This document shows, piece by piece, positions 13,403-23,329 of a DNA stretch of 64,000 nucleotides (the first letter of the stretch is position 1; each line of letters starts with the position of its first letter). The DNA comes from Thereva unica. Lineage: Eukaryota > Arthropoda > Insecta > Diptera > Therevidae. Where the stretch lies: the NCBI GenBank assembly GCA_949987705.1, contig OX465281.1, forward strand, positions 171,382,516-171,446,515. The letters run 5' to 3'. Below the pieces are notes generated by a model, which worked only from the letters and a program-made list of their open reading frames with translations, did not search any database and was not told the DNA's origin. Both the position numbers and the translations under genes were made by a program.

Positions 13403-15580
13403 ATGTTACGCTTTCACGCCTAAACCGCTGGACCGATTTTGATGAAATTTGCAACAGACATAGTTTAGACCTTGGAGACGGACATAGGCTATTTTTTTTG
13501 GAGAAAAAAGGGTTGAAGGGGGTGAAATGGGGTTCAATAAGTTGTAGGGGATTTATTTTCTGTAACTGACTGAAAGACAACGCACAACCTAAACCGCTAG
13601 AGCTAAAGGGCTGAAATTTTTGACAGTGCATCCCTAGCGATTTTTCGAAATTCATCCCCTAAGGGGGTGAAATGGGTTTTTTCCAAACCGCTAAAGCTAT
13701 AAGGCTGAAATTTTGACAGTACATCCCTATAATGATGTGGACATCCACTAAGAAGCGATTTTTCGGAATTCATCCCCTAAAGGGGTGAAATGGGGTTTTT
13801 CCAAACCGCTATAGCTATAGGGCTGAAATTTTGACAGTGCATCCCTATAATGGCGTGGACATCCAGAATAAAGCGATTTTTCGAAATTCATCCCCTAAGG
13901 GGGTGAAATGGGGTTTTTCCAAACCGCTATAGATATAGGGCTGAAATTTTGACAGTGCATCCCTATAATGGCGTGGACATCTACTATAAAGCGATTTTTC
14001 GAAATTCATCCCTAAGGGGGTGAAATGGGGTTTTCCCAAACCGCTATAGATATAGGGCTGAAATTTTGACAGTGCATCCCTATAATGGCGTGGACATCCA
14101 CTATAGAGCGACTTTTCGAAATTCATCCCCTAAGGGGGTGAAATAGGGTTTACCCAAACCGCTAAAGCTATAGGGCTGTACTTTTGACAGTGCATCCCTA
14201 TAATGGCGTGGTCTTCCACTATTAAAGCGATTTTTCGAAATTCATCCCCTAAGGGAGTGAAATGGGGTTTACCCAAACCGCTGGAGCTATAGGGCTGAAA
14301 TTTTGACAGTGCATCCTTATAGTGATGTGGACATCCATTAAGAAGCGATTTTTCGGAATTCATCCCGTAAGCGGGTAACATGGGGTTTTTCCAAACCAGA
14401 TGCGGTGAAATTGGGTTTTTCCAAACCGCTATAGATATAGGGCTGAAATTTTGACAGTGCTTCCCTATAATGGCGTGGTCTTCCACTATTAAAGCGATTT
14501 TTCGAAATTCATCCCCTAAGTGAGTGAAATGGGGTTTACCCAAACCGCTGGAGCTATAGGGCTGAAATTTTGACAGTGCATCCCTATAGTGATGTGGACA
14601 TCCACTAAGAAGATTTTTCGGAATTCATCCCCTAAGGGGGTGAAATGGGGTTTTTCCAAACCGCTAAATTTATAGGGCTGAAATTTCGACAGTGCATCCC
14701 TATAACGGCGTGGACATCCACTAAGAAGTGATTTTTCGAAATTCATCCCTCAAGGGGGTGAAATGGGGTTTTTCCAAACCGCTATAGATATAGGGCTGAA
14801 ATTTTGACAGTGCATCCCTATAGTGATGTGGACATCCACTAAGAAGCGATTTTTCGGAATTCATCCCCTAAGGGTGTGAAATGGGGTTTTTCCAAACCGC
14901 TAAATTTATAGGGCTGAAATTTAACAGTGCATCCCTATAATAGCGTGGACATCTACTAAGAAGCGATTTTTCGAAATTCATCCCCTAAGGGGGTGAAATG
15001 GGGTTTTTCCAAACCGCTATAGATATAGGGCTGAAATTTTGACAGTGCATCCCTATAATGGCGTGGACATCCACTATAGAGCGACTTTTCGAAATTCATC
15101 CCCTAAGGGGGTGAAATAGGGTTTACCCAAACCGCTGAAGCTATAGGGCGGTAATTTTGACAGTGCATCCCTATAATGGCGTGGACATCCACTTAGGAGC
15201 GATTTTTTGAAATTTATCCCCTAAGGGGGTTAAATGGGGTTAACCCAAACCGCTGGAGCTGGCTTTAATTGTGACAGTGCATCTCTATAATGACGTGGAC
15301 ATTCACTAAGAAGCAATTTTTCGAAATTCATCCCCTAACGCAGTGAAATGGGGGACATAAACATGCCAATCTCTGCTTCAAAACTTGCAGATTTGTTGAG
15401 CAGAGGTGATATACGCAGCAATTTGTTTACCATATTTATTAAAAAAATGCACTATAATAAACCCTTTTAGGGATAATGACAGCTGACTTTTTTGTTTGTT
15501 TTTTTTTTTGTAGGAAAACATTGCACATAATAAACAGTTTTTATTTAAAGGCGTTGCAAGGCACGCGGGTGTTATGCTAG
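13331..15580 (+). mobile_element. Satellite-bearing Helitron C (118-bp monomers)
   Basis: It begins TCCTTACTAATATTATAAA and ends GCGGGTGTTATGCTAG, between an A and a T of the Myb gene (TCA|TTG). A stem around GCGTTGCAAGGCACGC precedes the end. The leader holds a (TCTG)n run at about 13361-13403, then CCTAAACCGCTGGACCGA. The middle is a tandem array of about 118-bp monomers. Taking it out rejoins the Myb reading frame, so the boundaries are firm. No Rep or helicase is encoded. Length 2,250 bp. Confidence 0.85.
13590..15345. repeat. 118-bp satellite array in Helitron C
   Basis: About 15 monomers. Each contains TTCATCCCCTAAGGGGGTGA, CCAAACCGCTATAGCTATAG, GACAGTGCATCCCTATAA and GCGTGGACATCCACTA boxes. 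Landmarks repeat at close to 118 bp (13651, 13769, 13887, 14005). The monomer is unrelated to the 128-bp satellite. Confidence 0.88.
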
Positions 15581-16370
15581 TTGGAAAATAAAGTTGTGGA
15601 GTTATTAAATTTAGTTTATATCCACTGAAGGCGACACGAGGAAAAACGTCGAACGACGACTTTCGACACGTCGAGTACTTATGCAGTGACTTTTGTTGTG
15701 TCGAGTGTCGAATCTCCGTACACACTGAATTCAACATGACACGACATGAAATTCTTGTTCATTGGTGTCGAATTTGGTGTGTACGAATATTCGACAAAAA
15801 ATTTTTTATCGATGGACGTTTTGTAATGTCGTGTCGATGTCGAGTTTGGTGTGTAAGGAGCCTAAAAGATCACATTGCACCCAGGAAGTTAGTACCATTA
15901 AACAAAGCTGTTTACAATTGAATAGTTTTCATTCTTTAATTTTTAGAACAGTGTCAAACAACGAAATTGAAATATTATTTTCTTCAGAACATAACATTCC
16001 TTCCAATTCTGAAGAAGTGGAAAATGGATTAATATTTACATCAGGGGATCTAATTTCTTCCAATTCTGAAGAAATTGGGAATATTGAAATTGAAGCCAAT
16101 ATTATAGAAAACTCGGAAGAAATACAAATGAGTTCCTCTTCAAACAGAAAGAGGAAACGAAATAGCTCAGATGCTGATGCATCATTTTCATCAGTTGAAA
16201 ATATCATAACAACAAATTTTTCAAATCCAAAAAATAACAATTCCCCGTTTTTGGGGATGGTTGACGGGTATTTAAATAGCCTGAAGGAGCAGCAACAAGA
16301 GATTTTAAAAATAGAAATTTTAAATTTCACACATAATAGATGTAATGAATTAAGACAGATAAAAATATGA

Positions 16371-16644
16371 GTATTTTTCCTATTTATGAATAAGTTTTTT
16401 TTTATATTTAAGTTTTTTTTTATTTTTAAATGAATTAGGTTTTCTTTTTTCATAAGGAATTATTTTGTTTTTCTTTTTTAACCGAATAAATTGTTATTTT
16501 TTATTTACTCAATGAATTAATATTTTATATTATATATTTTTTGTTATTAAAACGAATAATTTTTTGTTTATATTCTCTATATTTCATAATTAATAAAAAA
16601 ATATAAATAACATTCTGTTTTTTTAATATGTATGTCAATAAAAA
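16371..16644. other. AT-rich spacer between convergent Harbinger genes
   Basis: Very AT-rich, with T-runs on one side and A-runs on the other. It must hold the polyadenylation signals of both genes (AATAAA-like words are present on both strands). Nothing else is seen. Confidence 0.5.
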
Positions 16645-18339
16645 CTATATTTTATTTTTATAAAGATATTCTTTTAATTCATCTCTTATTATAAAGGCAA
16701 TTTTAGATGCATTATTGGAAGACAGCCTTCCTGATTTTCTGAGCGGTCGAACTCCTTTCCTCCACAAACCTTCAACGATAGTAGCTTCATTATAATGATC
16801 AACATATTTTGGAGGGCAGTACGATGAATCCGACATTTTCACGAAGTTGTGAAGGACAGCTGCAGCTTTAACGACACTTTCTGCTGACTCTACCCCCATG
16901 TCTAGCGTATTTCTAAGAATTCTCCAGCGAGCAATAAGAACGCCGAACGCATTTTCTATTGTCCTGCGAGCTCGTGACAAACGCTTGTTGAAATATTCTT
17001 TTTTCTCGTCCAATAATAAGCCTAAAGAATGTAAGAATAAGAATGCAGGAGAGAAAAACTTTTAATGTACCTGGAAATGGTCGCATTAAATAAGTTTTTA
17101 ATGGAAATGCTGCATCCCCGACGAAGAAATATGGCAATGTTAAATCAACGTCTTCCAAAATATCATCCTTCGGTAAATTTAATTTTCCGTCAAATAGACA
17201 TTTTCCGAAATTGGAGTGCCACAAAACGCCACCATCGCTCTGTGACCCATATGCTCCAATATCGATATTTGTAAATGTATAGTTCGCATCGCAAAACCCC
17301 AGCAACACAATGATATAAGTCCCTTTATAATTATAATACATTGTCCCAGAATTAGGAGGGCAAGTAATATTATGTGTTTGGTGCAAGTTACACTATCCAT
17401 CACTCGATACTCACATCAAAACGGTTTGTGTATGATGCGGGTATTACACTAAGCATTCATTTTTCTACCTCTTTTTTGTGTAAAGATTGTGATGCGTTTG
17501 TAGTTGTGCAATAAACGCGAATGAGAGGGGGAATGCCTCATAGTTTTCGCAGACCCCCGAGTACGATGTTATATTTGTGTTAGTGTAATGGAGGGTGAGT
17601 CTGGCAAATTTTCTGGCTCAAAAGTGAGGAGTCATATGACGCATGAATTATACTTCCCTGCGACCCCTTGCCTAAAAAACCGGTTCTGTGTATGGGGGTA
17701 ATAAACGAAATGAATGATAGTGTAACTTGCACCATTATCACATCAATGTTACCATCTAAGCAATGTGGGAAATTCCAAACATTTTTGAAATATTCTGCGA
17801 TTTTCCGCCATTCAGTTGTATTTGGGCTTGACAAGTAAAAGGGAGCAAGTACATTCCACAAAGAATTGCACGTTTCCTTAACAATCCTTTTTACGGTCGT
17901 TACGCCCATTTTCAATGTCATCGATATATACTGCTTACTTCCTCCTTGAGCTAAATATCTATATCAAAAAATAAATTTGTTTATTGATAAGAAATCAAAG
18001 ATCAAATATATCTTCTTACGTAGATAAGAGTGAGAAGAAGTCTACATTGGGGGGCAATCGCTGGACGATTTAAATTTCTTGTTAATTCCTCCTCCATTAA
18101 ATTAAACAAAGCATCAAAAACTTCTTTCTTCATCCTCACTGCTGAAAAAAATTGCTCTGGGTCGTAATCGTACATAATGTCGAAAACTCAGAGCAAAAAA
18201 TCCATTTGTATCCCTGTCCAAAAACATTGGTCGCACCCAAAAGCGTCGAGATTGTCTCCTTTCTTTTAAATACATACATATATTTAACATACACAATGTA
18301 TGTTAATAAAACTAACTGTATTAGTTCATGCAATTCCAT
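16645..18339 (-). pseudogene. PIF/Harbinger DDE transposase (HARBI1-like), broken
   Basis: Exons on the minus strand: about 18300-18020, 17958-17071 and 17021-16645. Recognisable blocks are RRFWVRPMFLDRDTNGFF, YDYDPEQFFSAVRMKKEVFD, FPHCLDGNIDV (first catalytic Asp region), CPPNSGTMYYNYKGTY, VTLPYFFVGDAAFPL (second Asp), MRPFPG, and SRARRTIENAFGVLIARWRI (catalytic Glu). This is the DDE_Tnp_4 fold in full order; such transposases cut and paste DNA with 3-bp target duplications. Breaks: a one-base frameshift in an A4 run near 18183-18186, a phase mismatch across the first intron as I read it, and a 354-bp MITE right after the first Asp. The true start codon is unclear. Confidence 0.88.
17380..17733. 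mobile_element. 354-bp MITE in the transposase gene
   Basis: The ends are 18-bp inverted repeats, GGTGCAAGTTACACTATC. The insert falls between LDGNIDV and CPPNSG of the transposase and has no ORF of its own. I cannot define a clean target duplication. Confidence 0.75.
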
Positions 18340-18552
18340 TATTATTATTATTTGTTATTATTATCGCTGCTTTCACTAAAATCAAATAATTCAATGTCAA
18401 CGAAGGTTTAGACAGATTAAAATATAAATTGAGTTGAAATGTCATACGCGTACAACGCGTTCATTGGGTCTGTCGAATTTTTCGGAAACGGAACTTTCAC
18501 ACGCATCTTGCGCGCGCATCGCGTTAACGCGTTCTATGGGCCGGCACCTTAA

Positions 18553-19371
18553 GAGTAAGATAGTTTCTTGGAAACCTGTAGCGTGTGCGACTCAGATTTT
18601 AGGCTTCTGTGTTTTTATGACCATGTTTGAGACTGCAGCGTAGTTCACATTATTTTATCATTATTGCTTCTAAAGTCATTGTCATTACTTTATCATTATT
18701 GCTTCTAAAGGAATGTTGAAAAGTATTAGTGAAATCGCATCTCCTTTTAGCATACCTGAGTCTTGAGGGAAGTTGATTTAATTGCAACCTCGTACTCGAA
18801 CTTGTGTTCTTCACTCTTTGGTTGGCATTTTACACAGTTCTACTAGCATTTTCCCAGAATTTTCAAGTATTTGTCTCATTATGAAAATTTTGCCTGTTTT
18901 AGATCGGTTTTTTTCTAAATTATGTTTGGTAATATCCTACTTTGTTTTCCGTATATTGTTTTGGCGTACTTAATAAAATAATGTTATAATTGATAGAAAT
19001 AAATTTCCAGCATTATTTTTGACGTGACAACGTGTTATAAATCGGTATACCCTAATAGGCATTCGCAAGAAAGTTCTCAGCAAATTCTCCGTTACCTTAT
19101 GACTCATCGCTTTGTTCGATCGGCTGGGGGCGTGGCTCATCATTCCGTTCAATCGGCTGGGGGGAGCATGGCTAATTTAATTTATATGTGTAATGGGAAT
19201 AAAAATACTTTAATTTTGATTTATAAACTTGTGTATTCACTGTTACATTATTTAGTTTTTTATTTTAAGATCGATTAAAGTTCATAGGAATTTAACGTGT
19301 GAGGGAGACAACAATAGTTTTTGGTGCCTTTTTTTGTATGGGATTTTGCTTACTAAGCAGTCCATTTCTAT
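18553..19371. other. Unassigned; contains a TGACGTGACAACGTG terminal-like motif
   Basis: A short direct repeat (CATTATTGCTTCTAAAG) occurs twice near 18657-18711. At 19019-19060 lies TGACGTGACAACGTG followed by TTATAAATCGGTATACC; related sequence is found at 44537 and in reverse at 48850. It is probably a fragment of one transposon family. No coding sequence is supported. Confidence 0.45.
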
Positions 19372-19460
19372 ATGTCACTGGCTATGTTCAACAAGGTGAT
19401 TGGTCTGTAGTTTTTGCAGGCCATCAGTTCGCCTTTTTTGTGGACCGGGACAATTGTGCC
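19372..19460 (-). pseudogene. Reverse transcriptase fragment (non-LTR)
   Basis: The minus strand encodes GTIVPVHKKGELMACKNYRP followed by ITLLN, the conserved start of the RT fingers in many non-LTR elements. It ends at a stop and continues into no other RT motif, so it is a small remnant. Confidence 0.6.
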
Positions 19461-19547
19461 TAGAAGCTATTTTTCCAGCACCTGGTAGGTCAGGAGCCAG
19501 GGGGTAAGGCTCCTGACTAATATCCCAGCTCCAGCTCCCAGCTAGGT

Positions 19548-19700
19548 GGCAACTCCTTCCTACTTCTCTCTCTCTCTCGTTGCTCTCTCTATCTTCCGAT
19601 TAGAGCTGCTGTTCGACAATGCACTTTATACGAAAAAAATAGATTGTCAAACAGTACAAAGGGGCTTTCCCTTGCTTTTTAGTCTATCACTTAAAAAAGG
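19548..19700 (+). repeat. Dispersed repeat shared with 36790-36960
   Basis: Contains GAGCTGCTGTTCGACAATGC and ACTTTATACGAAAAAAATAG, then a GTACAAAGGG box. A reverse-complement relative is at 36790-36960. The class is unknown. Confidence 0.5.
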
Positions 19701-20480
19701 AAGGGTACCTGAGAGGCCGAGATGTTGTATGAGTTCGGACATACTCACTGCGGAAGATAATTCAACAATCGAGTTCTTATTTAAGAACGAGCCTCCAAAC
19801 CGTAATGAGAAGTTGCCGTGAAGGCAGACGGTGGGATAGTCGATAAAATTTGGAAAGGGCTGCAAGGTGGTTTCAAGAGTCTATGGAGACACAAAAGGTG
19901 GCCAACACCTTTTTCATTGTGCGGTTTTACTCCTTGTAGAGCTATGTCAATGGGGTTTTTGGGGCGCCTGCCTTGATATACGAGTTGTATCCAATACGGG
20001 GCTAAATATAAGACTTGTATATTTTAGCTTGGACAGCAGCCTGTAGGAGAAGCATTGAGGACATTAATATGCTTGTTCGGCGATTTGAAATATGTGATTA
20101 TTCCATCGGAGATCTTCGTTTAAAGTTATGCCTAGAATGTTAAGAGGTGGGTGGTCCGTTTGATTCACACAGTCTATTGAGACGGAAGAAAGTCGTTGCA
20201 GGATAAGACAGGTTGAATATGGCACGAAAGCTCTCAATCCACTTCCTTAGAACTGAGTCGATTCTAATAGCTTGGAGTTTAGTCAGCAGAACAGTGTGTC
20301 AAGCTCTGTCAAAAGCTTTGAAATATGTAGACCAACCAGACCGGAGTCACTAAAGGAATGACAGATTTGGTTGAGATACTTCGTCAGATAAACAAGAAGG
20401 CCGCCAGTTGATTTTCTGAACCTGTCCTGCCTGTCGTGTAGAATAGGGTTAAATTCACGAAAGTCCATTGACTATCCATT
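19700..20480 (-). pseudogene. Degenerate non-LTR reverse transcriptase (jockey/R1-like)
   Basis: Read from 20470 downwards, frames switch but the RT order is kept: LHDRQDRFRKSTGGLLVYLT, then FKAFDRA*HTVLLTKLQAI (motif A with the catalytic Asp; a stop where Trp is expected), KWIESFRAIF, a C-terminal IGYNSYIKAGAPK, FYRLSHRLPSRQL and TTSRPLRYP. The YADD box is not visible, so the middle is deleted. It is an old dead copy. The clade is inferred from motif style only. Confidence 0.6.
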
Positions 20481-21214
20481 GATTTACATGATTTTGGAGA
20501 GAACCGAAGAAATTCTTATTGTTTATTGTTTGCTAAGGGCTGAACATGACCTTATTTCTAAGAGCCAGCTATTCGAGACATTTATGCACTTCGTGAGTAC
20601 TGAAGAAAACTTCGTCCTATAAGTTGGCAAGGTACTCAGAGACGAGGGTGGCATATCAGTTTCAGGTAAAAAAAATTTTGAGGCGAATAAAGGTGCCAAT
20701 AAATCGGCCTAGCCTCTATAGATTGCTAGAGTGAGGAATGAACAAACCCATTCCCGCCAGTATGATTGTGGACACAGAAAGCGGCAGATTACACATTGCA
20801 GCATGGAAACACAAATCCCAGTCAGTGGTTAAGAATAAGCAAATAAGCCAGTACGAGTTGTTTGCCCCATAGAGCCGGACAGTTCCTTTAGGAACTATAG
20901 TGGTAAATACCAGTTCACCGGCCCGAGTTCAACTTCGACGGAATAACGTGTTGGATGACATGTGAGAAGAAGGTCATGGAAATGGGTTCCATTGGGTATG
21001 GTGTGAATTATTGCTGTCTGTATAGAAAACAAAAAACATGCCGCGAATGTGGCTGTGAAGAATTATTTTAATGCAAACATGATTAGAAGCAAACCTTCTG
21101 AAAAGCCACGTCATTCCAAGTCCTATGGTCAGAAAAGGTACTGCACTAAAGTATAACCAGTCACTTAAAATCGATCTAAATCAGAATCAGTGACGTGAGT
21201 TACCCTAAGTGGAA

Positions 21215-21217
<3 letters not shown>
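20481..21217. other. Unassigned region
   Basis: No ORF, repeat or RNA gene that I can support. Confidence 0.4.
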
Positions 21218-21287
<70 letters not shown>

Positions 21288-21296
21288 TACATATAT
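21218..21296. repeat. (TA)n microsatellite, imperfect
   Basis: A TA run with AAATAAA and ACATA interruptions, abutting the CAGGGTGT-type repeat. Confidence 0.85.
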
Positions 21297-21698
21297 AGGG
21301 TGTCCCACATAAACTTACAAAGCGGCCGGCTGAGGATAGGTCTTGGATAGACGAACAAAAAATCGTATGGGGGGGGGGGAATCGTAACGGTTTAGCCGCT
21401 AGGGCGTTTTGAAGTTTTTTTTGCTAAAGTTTTACATATCACCCTGTATTTTTGTAACGGTATAACCTATTTTCATGGTTATGGTACCAGTGCACGCAGA
21501 ATCCGCCTATCTACAGCGGTAAAAACAATGGTCCTATCTTACGAACTTTTAGATTTATGAATCGCCAAAGTCAAAATTTTGTTATTTTTTCACTAAAATT
21601 TAAACTAAAACCACCTTTTTCTCCAAAAAATACGTGATAAACCAATATTTTTTTTAAAAAAATTGGAAAGCTTGGCCAATTTCCTATGAATAATGTAA
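21297..21698 (+). repeat. Dispersed CAGGGTGT repeat, copy 2
   Basis: Begins AGGGTGTCCCAC, with GATAGACGAACAAAAAATCG, a run of nine or more G, CGTAACGGTTTAGCC and ATCACCCTGTATTTTTGTAA. It is collinear with copies at 9049 and 37223 and cut off on the right by an endonuclease fragment. Confidence 0.65.
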
Positions 21699-21702
21699 TA
21701 CA

Positions 21703-21880
21703 GACGAGATCTCTTCAGACGATCTCCCACCCCTTTGGAAGGTGTTTTCGCCTCCGGTGTTGACCAACACCACATTTAGTCGCGAGAATACTTCTAGGAG
21801 TATGCGCCCTCTTGCATTCGTTTGTCGACTGCCCCATTCGACAGCCCAAGCATTGAAATCACCCGCTAATAATATATATA
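21703..21880 (-). pseudogene. Non-LTR retrotransposon endonuclease fragment
   Basis: The minus strand encodes AGDFNAWAVEWGSRQTNARG, then LLEVFSRLNVVLVNTGGENT and FQRGGRSSE. GDFNAWxxxWGS is the hallmark of the apurinic-type endonuclease of R1/I/jockey-like elements. Both ends are truncated by neighbouring repeats. Confidence 0.75.
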
Positions 21881-21886
21881 CATATA

Positions 21887-23274
21887 TCTATATATATAAA
21901 AATGAATCATTGTTTTGTATGTAATCGATGTTTAAAAAATTGGCTGTATGAAATGACTGATTGAGTGTGGTTTATGTTAGAAGACCTCAATAGCAAGGTT
22001 TATGTATATAGTTTTCATGGTATTTTTGTAATGGCGCATGAAAAAGAATTGTCGATATCCTTATTGGAAATTTTTTCTTCGCATTTAATTGATATGATTT
22101 GTACGTGAAATCGGTTTGTTTTATTAAATGAAATAAAAAAAAGTAAAATCGTTCTAAAAAAGGATTGTAGCAGCGAATTATAAATGCATTAACCGAAACG
22201 TAACAGTAGTAACGTTAGAGTGCGTTTACATGTTACTCTCATTAGGCTGGCGTACACGGGTCAAAATTTAACACTTGGTTAACCGGTTTGTTATCATACT
22301 CTCGGGGTACATGGGTCTTGCTTCACCAAGATTAACTTATTATCTTTAGATGGGATATCAACGGCTATGGCCGAGTAATGTTTCTTTTTCTATAAGGCAT
22401 TTGTGCATGTGTTAGTTTTTAAGAAAAAATTTTTGTTGAACAAGGTACAATACTTCCCTCTCTTGCTATTAACCCAATTTTTATGTTAAAATGGACTTTA
22501 TTTAGTAGTTTTCGACAAAGGCATATGTGAAAAAGAACAAAAAATATCAAAGTTGGCGCAGACGAGCTGTTACTTTAACAATTTTAGTTAGGTTCAGCAA
22601 CATACAGTTTGAAACGAACGTTGGAAAATCGTTGATGCATTGTGTGTCGGAAAGCATATGTCCAATATCAATATGGTCGTCAGATTTGTTCATAACTTTT
22701 ACTGGCAATCCACAATGGGATGAGACTGAATCATGGTGCATGTTAGAAATATTCAAAGCGGTATTCAAGAGCATTGATTTCTGAAAATGTAATCGGGAAC
22801 AATGGTTACCCAATGTATCTTCGTCGACCGACTAAGGTCAATGGCAAAGAGATAACTTGGAAGGTTACGATTGTGAAGCTGACAATCGTTGGGTCGTACT
22901 CTATTCGCCATTATTGTCCAAGACGTTCAATGCTCTCATAAATGTTGAATTTTGCAATTCTGCCGAATCAATCAAATTCATATTCAAATATATAATGAAG
23001 GGGAGCGACATGGCTGTTTTTGGTGCTGCTAATGCAAATGCGATCGGCAAAATAACACATTATTAAATGGGACGTAATGTTAGCAATAATCTAGCGGTAT
23101 GGCAATTTCTTTCATTCGCCATTCATAAAAGATATGCAACTGTTGTTCATTTGGTTGGACATCTAGAAAATGGCCAGCGTATATATTGTACAACGGATAA
23201 TGCTGCGGAAAGAGTTGAATGGTAACCATCCACCACATTGATGGGTGCAGCGAGGCGCAACGGGTTCCAGCTAG
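21887..23274 (+). mobile_element. Helitron D with replicase/helicase remnants
   Basis: It starts TCTATATATATAAAAATG after an A and ends GGGTTCCAGCTAG before a T, with a decayed GGTGC...GCAAC hairpin. Both ends match those of the 3-kb satellite Helitrons. The interior contains a Helitron-like N-terminal coding remnant. It is therefore a decayed, internally deleted relative of the autonomous partner of that family (inference from shared ends). Confidence 0.8.
22545..23225 (+). pseudogene. Helitron Rep/helicase-like protein remnant
   Basis: Two plus-strand blocks in shifted frames. Block one holds DLFITFTGNPQWDE. Block two holds YDCEADNRWVVLYSPLLSKT, INVEFCNS, SIKFIFKYIMKGSDMAVFG, then after a stop AVWQFLSFAIHKRYATVVHL and GHLENGQRIYCTTDNAAE. 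These are signature segments of the Helitron_like_N region, next to the HUH Rep nickase of rolling-circle Helitrons. The Rep tyrosines and the whole helicase are missing. Confidence 0.85.
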
Positions 23275-23329
23275 TATATATATAAAGTCCTAACCCAATC
23301 GGATTAGCCGTTTCCGAGATTAGCCCGAA

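Larger units (their letters stand above)
12854..15628 (+). pseudogene. Myb/SANT-like DNA-binding protein, interrupted
   Basis: The coding path runs AT (12854-12855), intron 12856-12986, exon 12987-13173, intron 13174-13228, then 13229-13330, resuming at 15581-15628. The ATG itself would be split by the first intron. The product reads MAKQTTQKQQQILVEFMERN, later SLWEEVSQALNAQGPPQRSR, DGWKKVWAEKK, LNFNKREISATGGGPCKLR and LENKVVELLNLVYIH. This matches the family of Myb/SANT-like domain proteins (zeste-like, Myb_DNA-bind_5 type) with the conserved W residues and ATGGGP tail. A TAG stop follows WAEKK, and a Helitron splits the last exon between 13330 and 15581, so the gene is dead. Confidence 0.78.
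12423..15862. mobile_element. Nested Harbinger-like element carrying a Myb-like gene
   Basis: The ends are inverted repeats of about 31 bp, GGCTSCTTACACACCAAACT on each strand. The target duplication is TAA (12420-12422 and 15863-15865), inside exon 2 of the MADF gene. Both flanks carry clusters of TCGACATCGACACGAC-type subterminal repeats (about 12437-12660 and 15655-15850), which could be binding sites for its own DNA-binding protein (inference). It has one gene, Myb-like, and no transposase. Without the Helitron inside it would be about 1.19 kb, so it is non-autonomous. Confidence 0.88.
12055..16370 (+). pseudogene. MADF-BESS DNA-binding protein of Harbinger 1, interrupted
   Basis: Four exon pieces can be read: 12055-12205, 12288-12422, 15866-15887 and 15947-16370, with GT-AG borders. 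The first two give a MADF domain (FDEKLVYEVQKYEFLFN, then KAWTAIAEATGE, then CQSRWKSLRDRCVR and MNFLKDHIAPRK). The last exon is acidic and serine-rich, then basic (NRKRKRN), and ends in a BESS-like helix (FLGMVDGYLNSLKEQQQE). In this superfamily the second protein aids DNA binding and nuclear import of the transposase; that role is inferred here. The 3,440-bp insert at 12423-15862 splits exon 2; setting it aside with one TAA copy restores the frame. The start codon at 12055 is uncertain because 12016-12058 resembles 12098-12140. Confidence 0.85.
11793..18549. mobile_element. PIF/Harbinger transposon 1 (autonomous type, now dead)
   Basis: Terminal inverted repeats of about 53 bp, with one mismatch, start AGGTRCCGGCCCATAGAACG. 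They are flanked by TAA on both sides (11790-11792 and 18550-18552), the 3-bp target duplication typical of this superfamily. Two convergent genes lie inside: a MADF-BESS protein on the plus strand and a DDE transposase on the minus strand, the classic two-gene Harbinger design. The element is 6,757 bp. Subtracting two nested insertions leaves about 2.96 kb, a normal size. Both genes are broken. Confidence 0.93.

Noticed and set aside
13306..14746. ORFs of 76-137 codons (NFEKSLGMHCQKFQPF-type repeats) on the minus strand
   Set aside because: They follow the 118-bp satellite in Helitron C, repeating its translation with frame drift.
17380..17733. Exact target duplication for the MITE in transposase 1
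   Set aside because: Flanks give only partial matches (TTT/ATT), and the joined reading frame could not be made clean, so no duplication is claimed.
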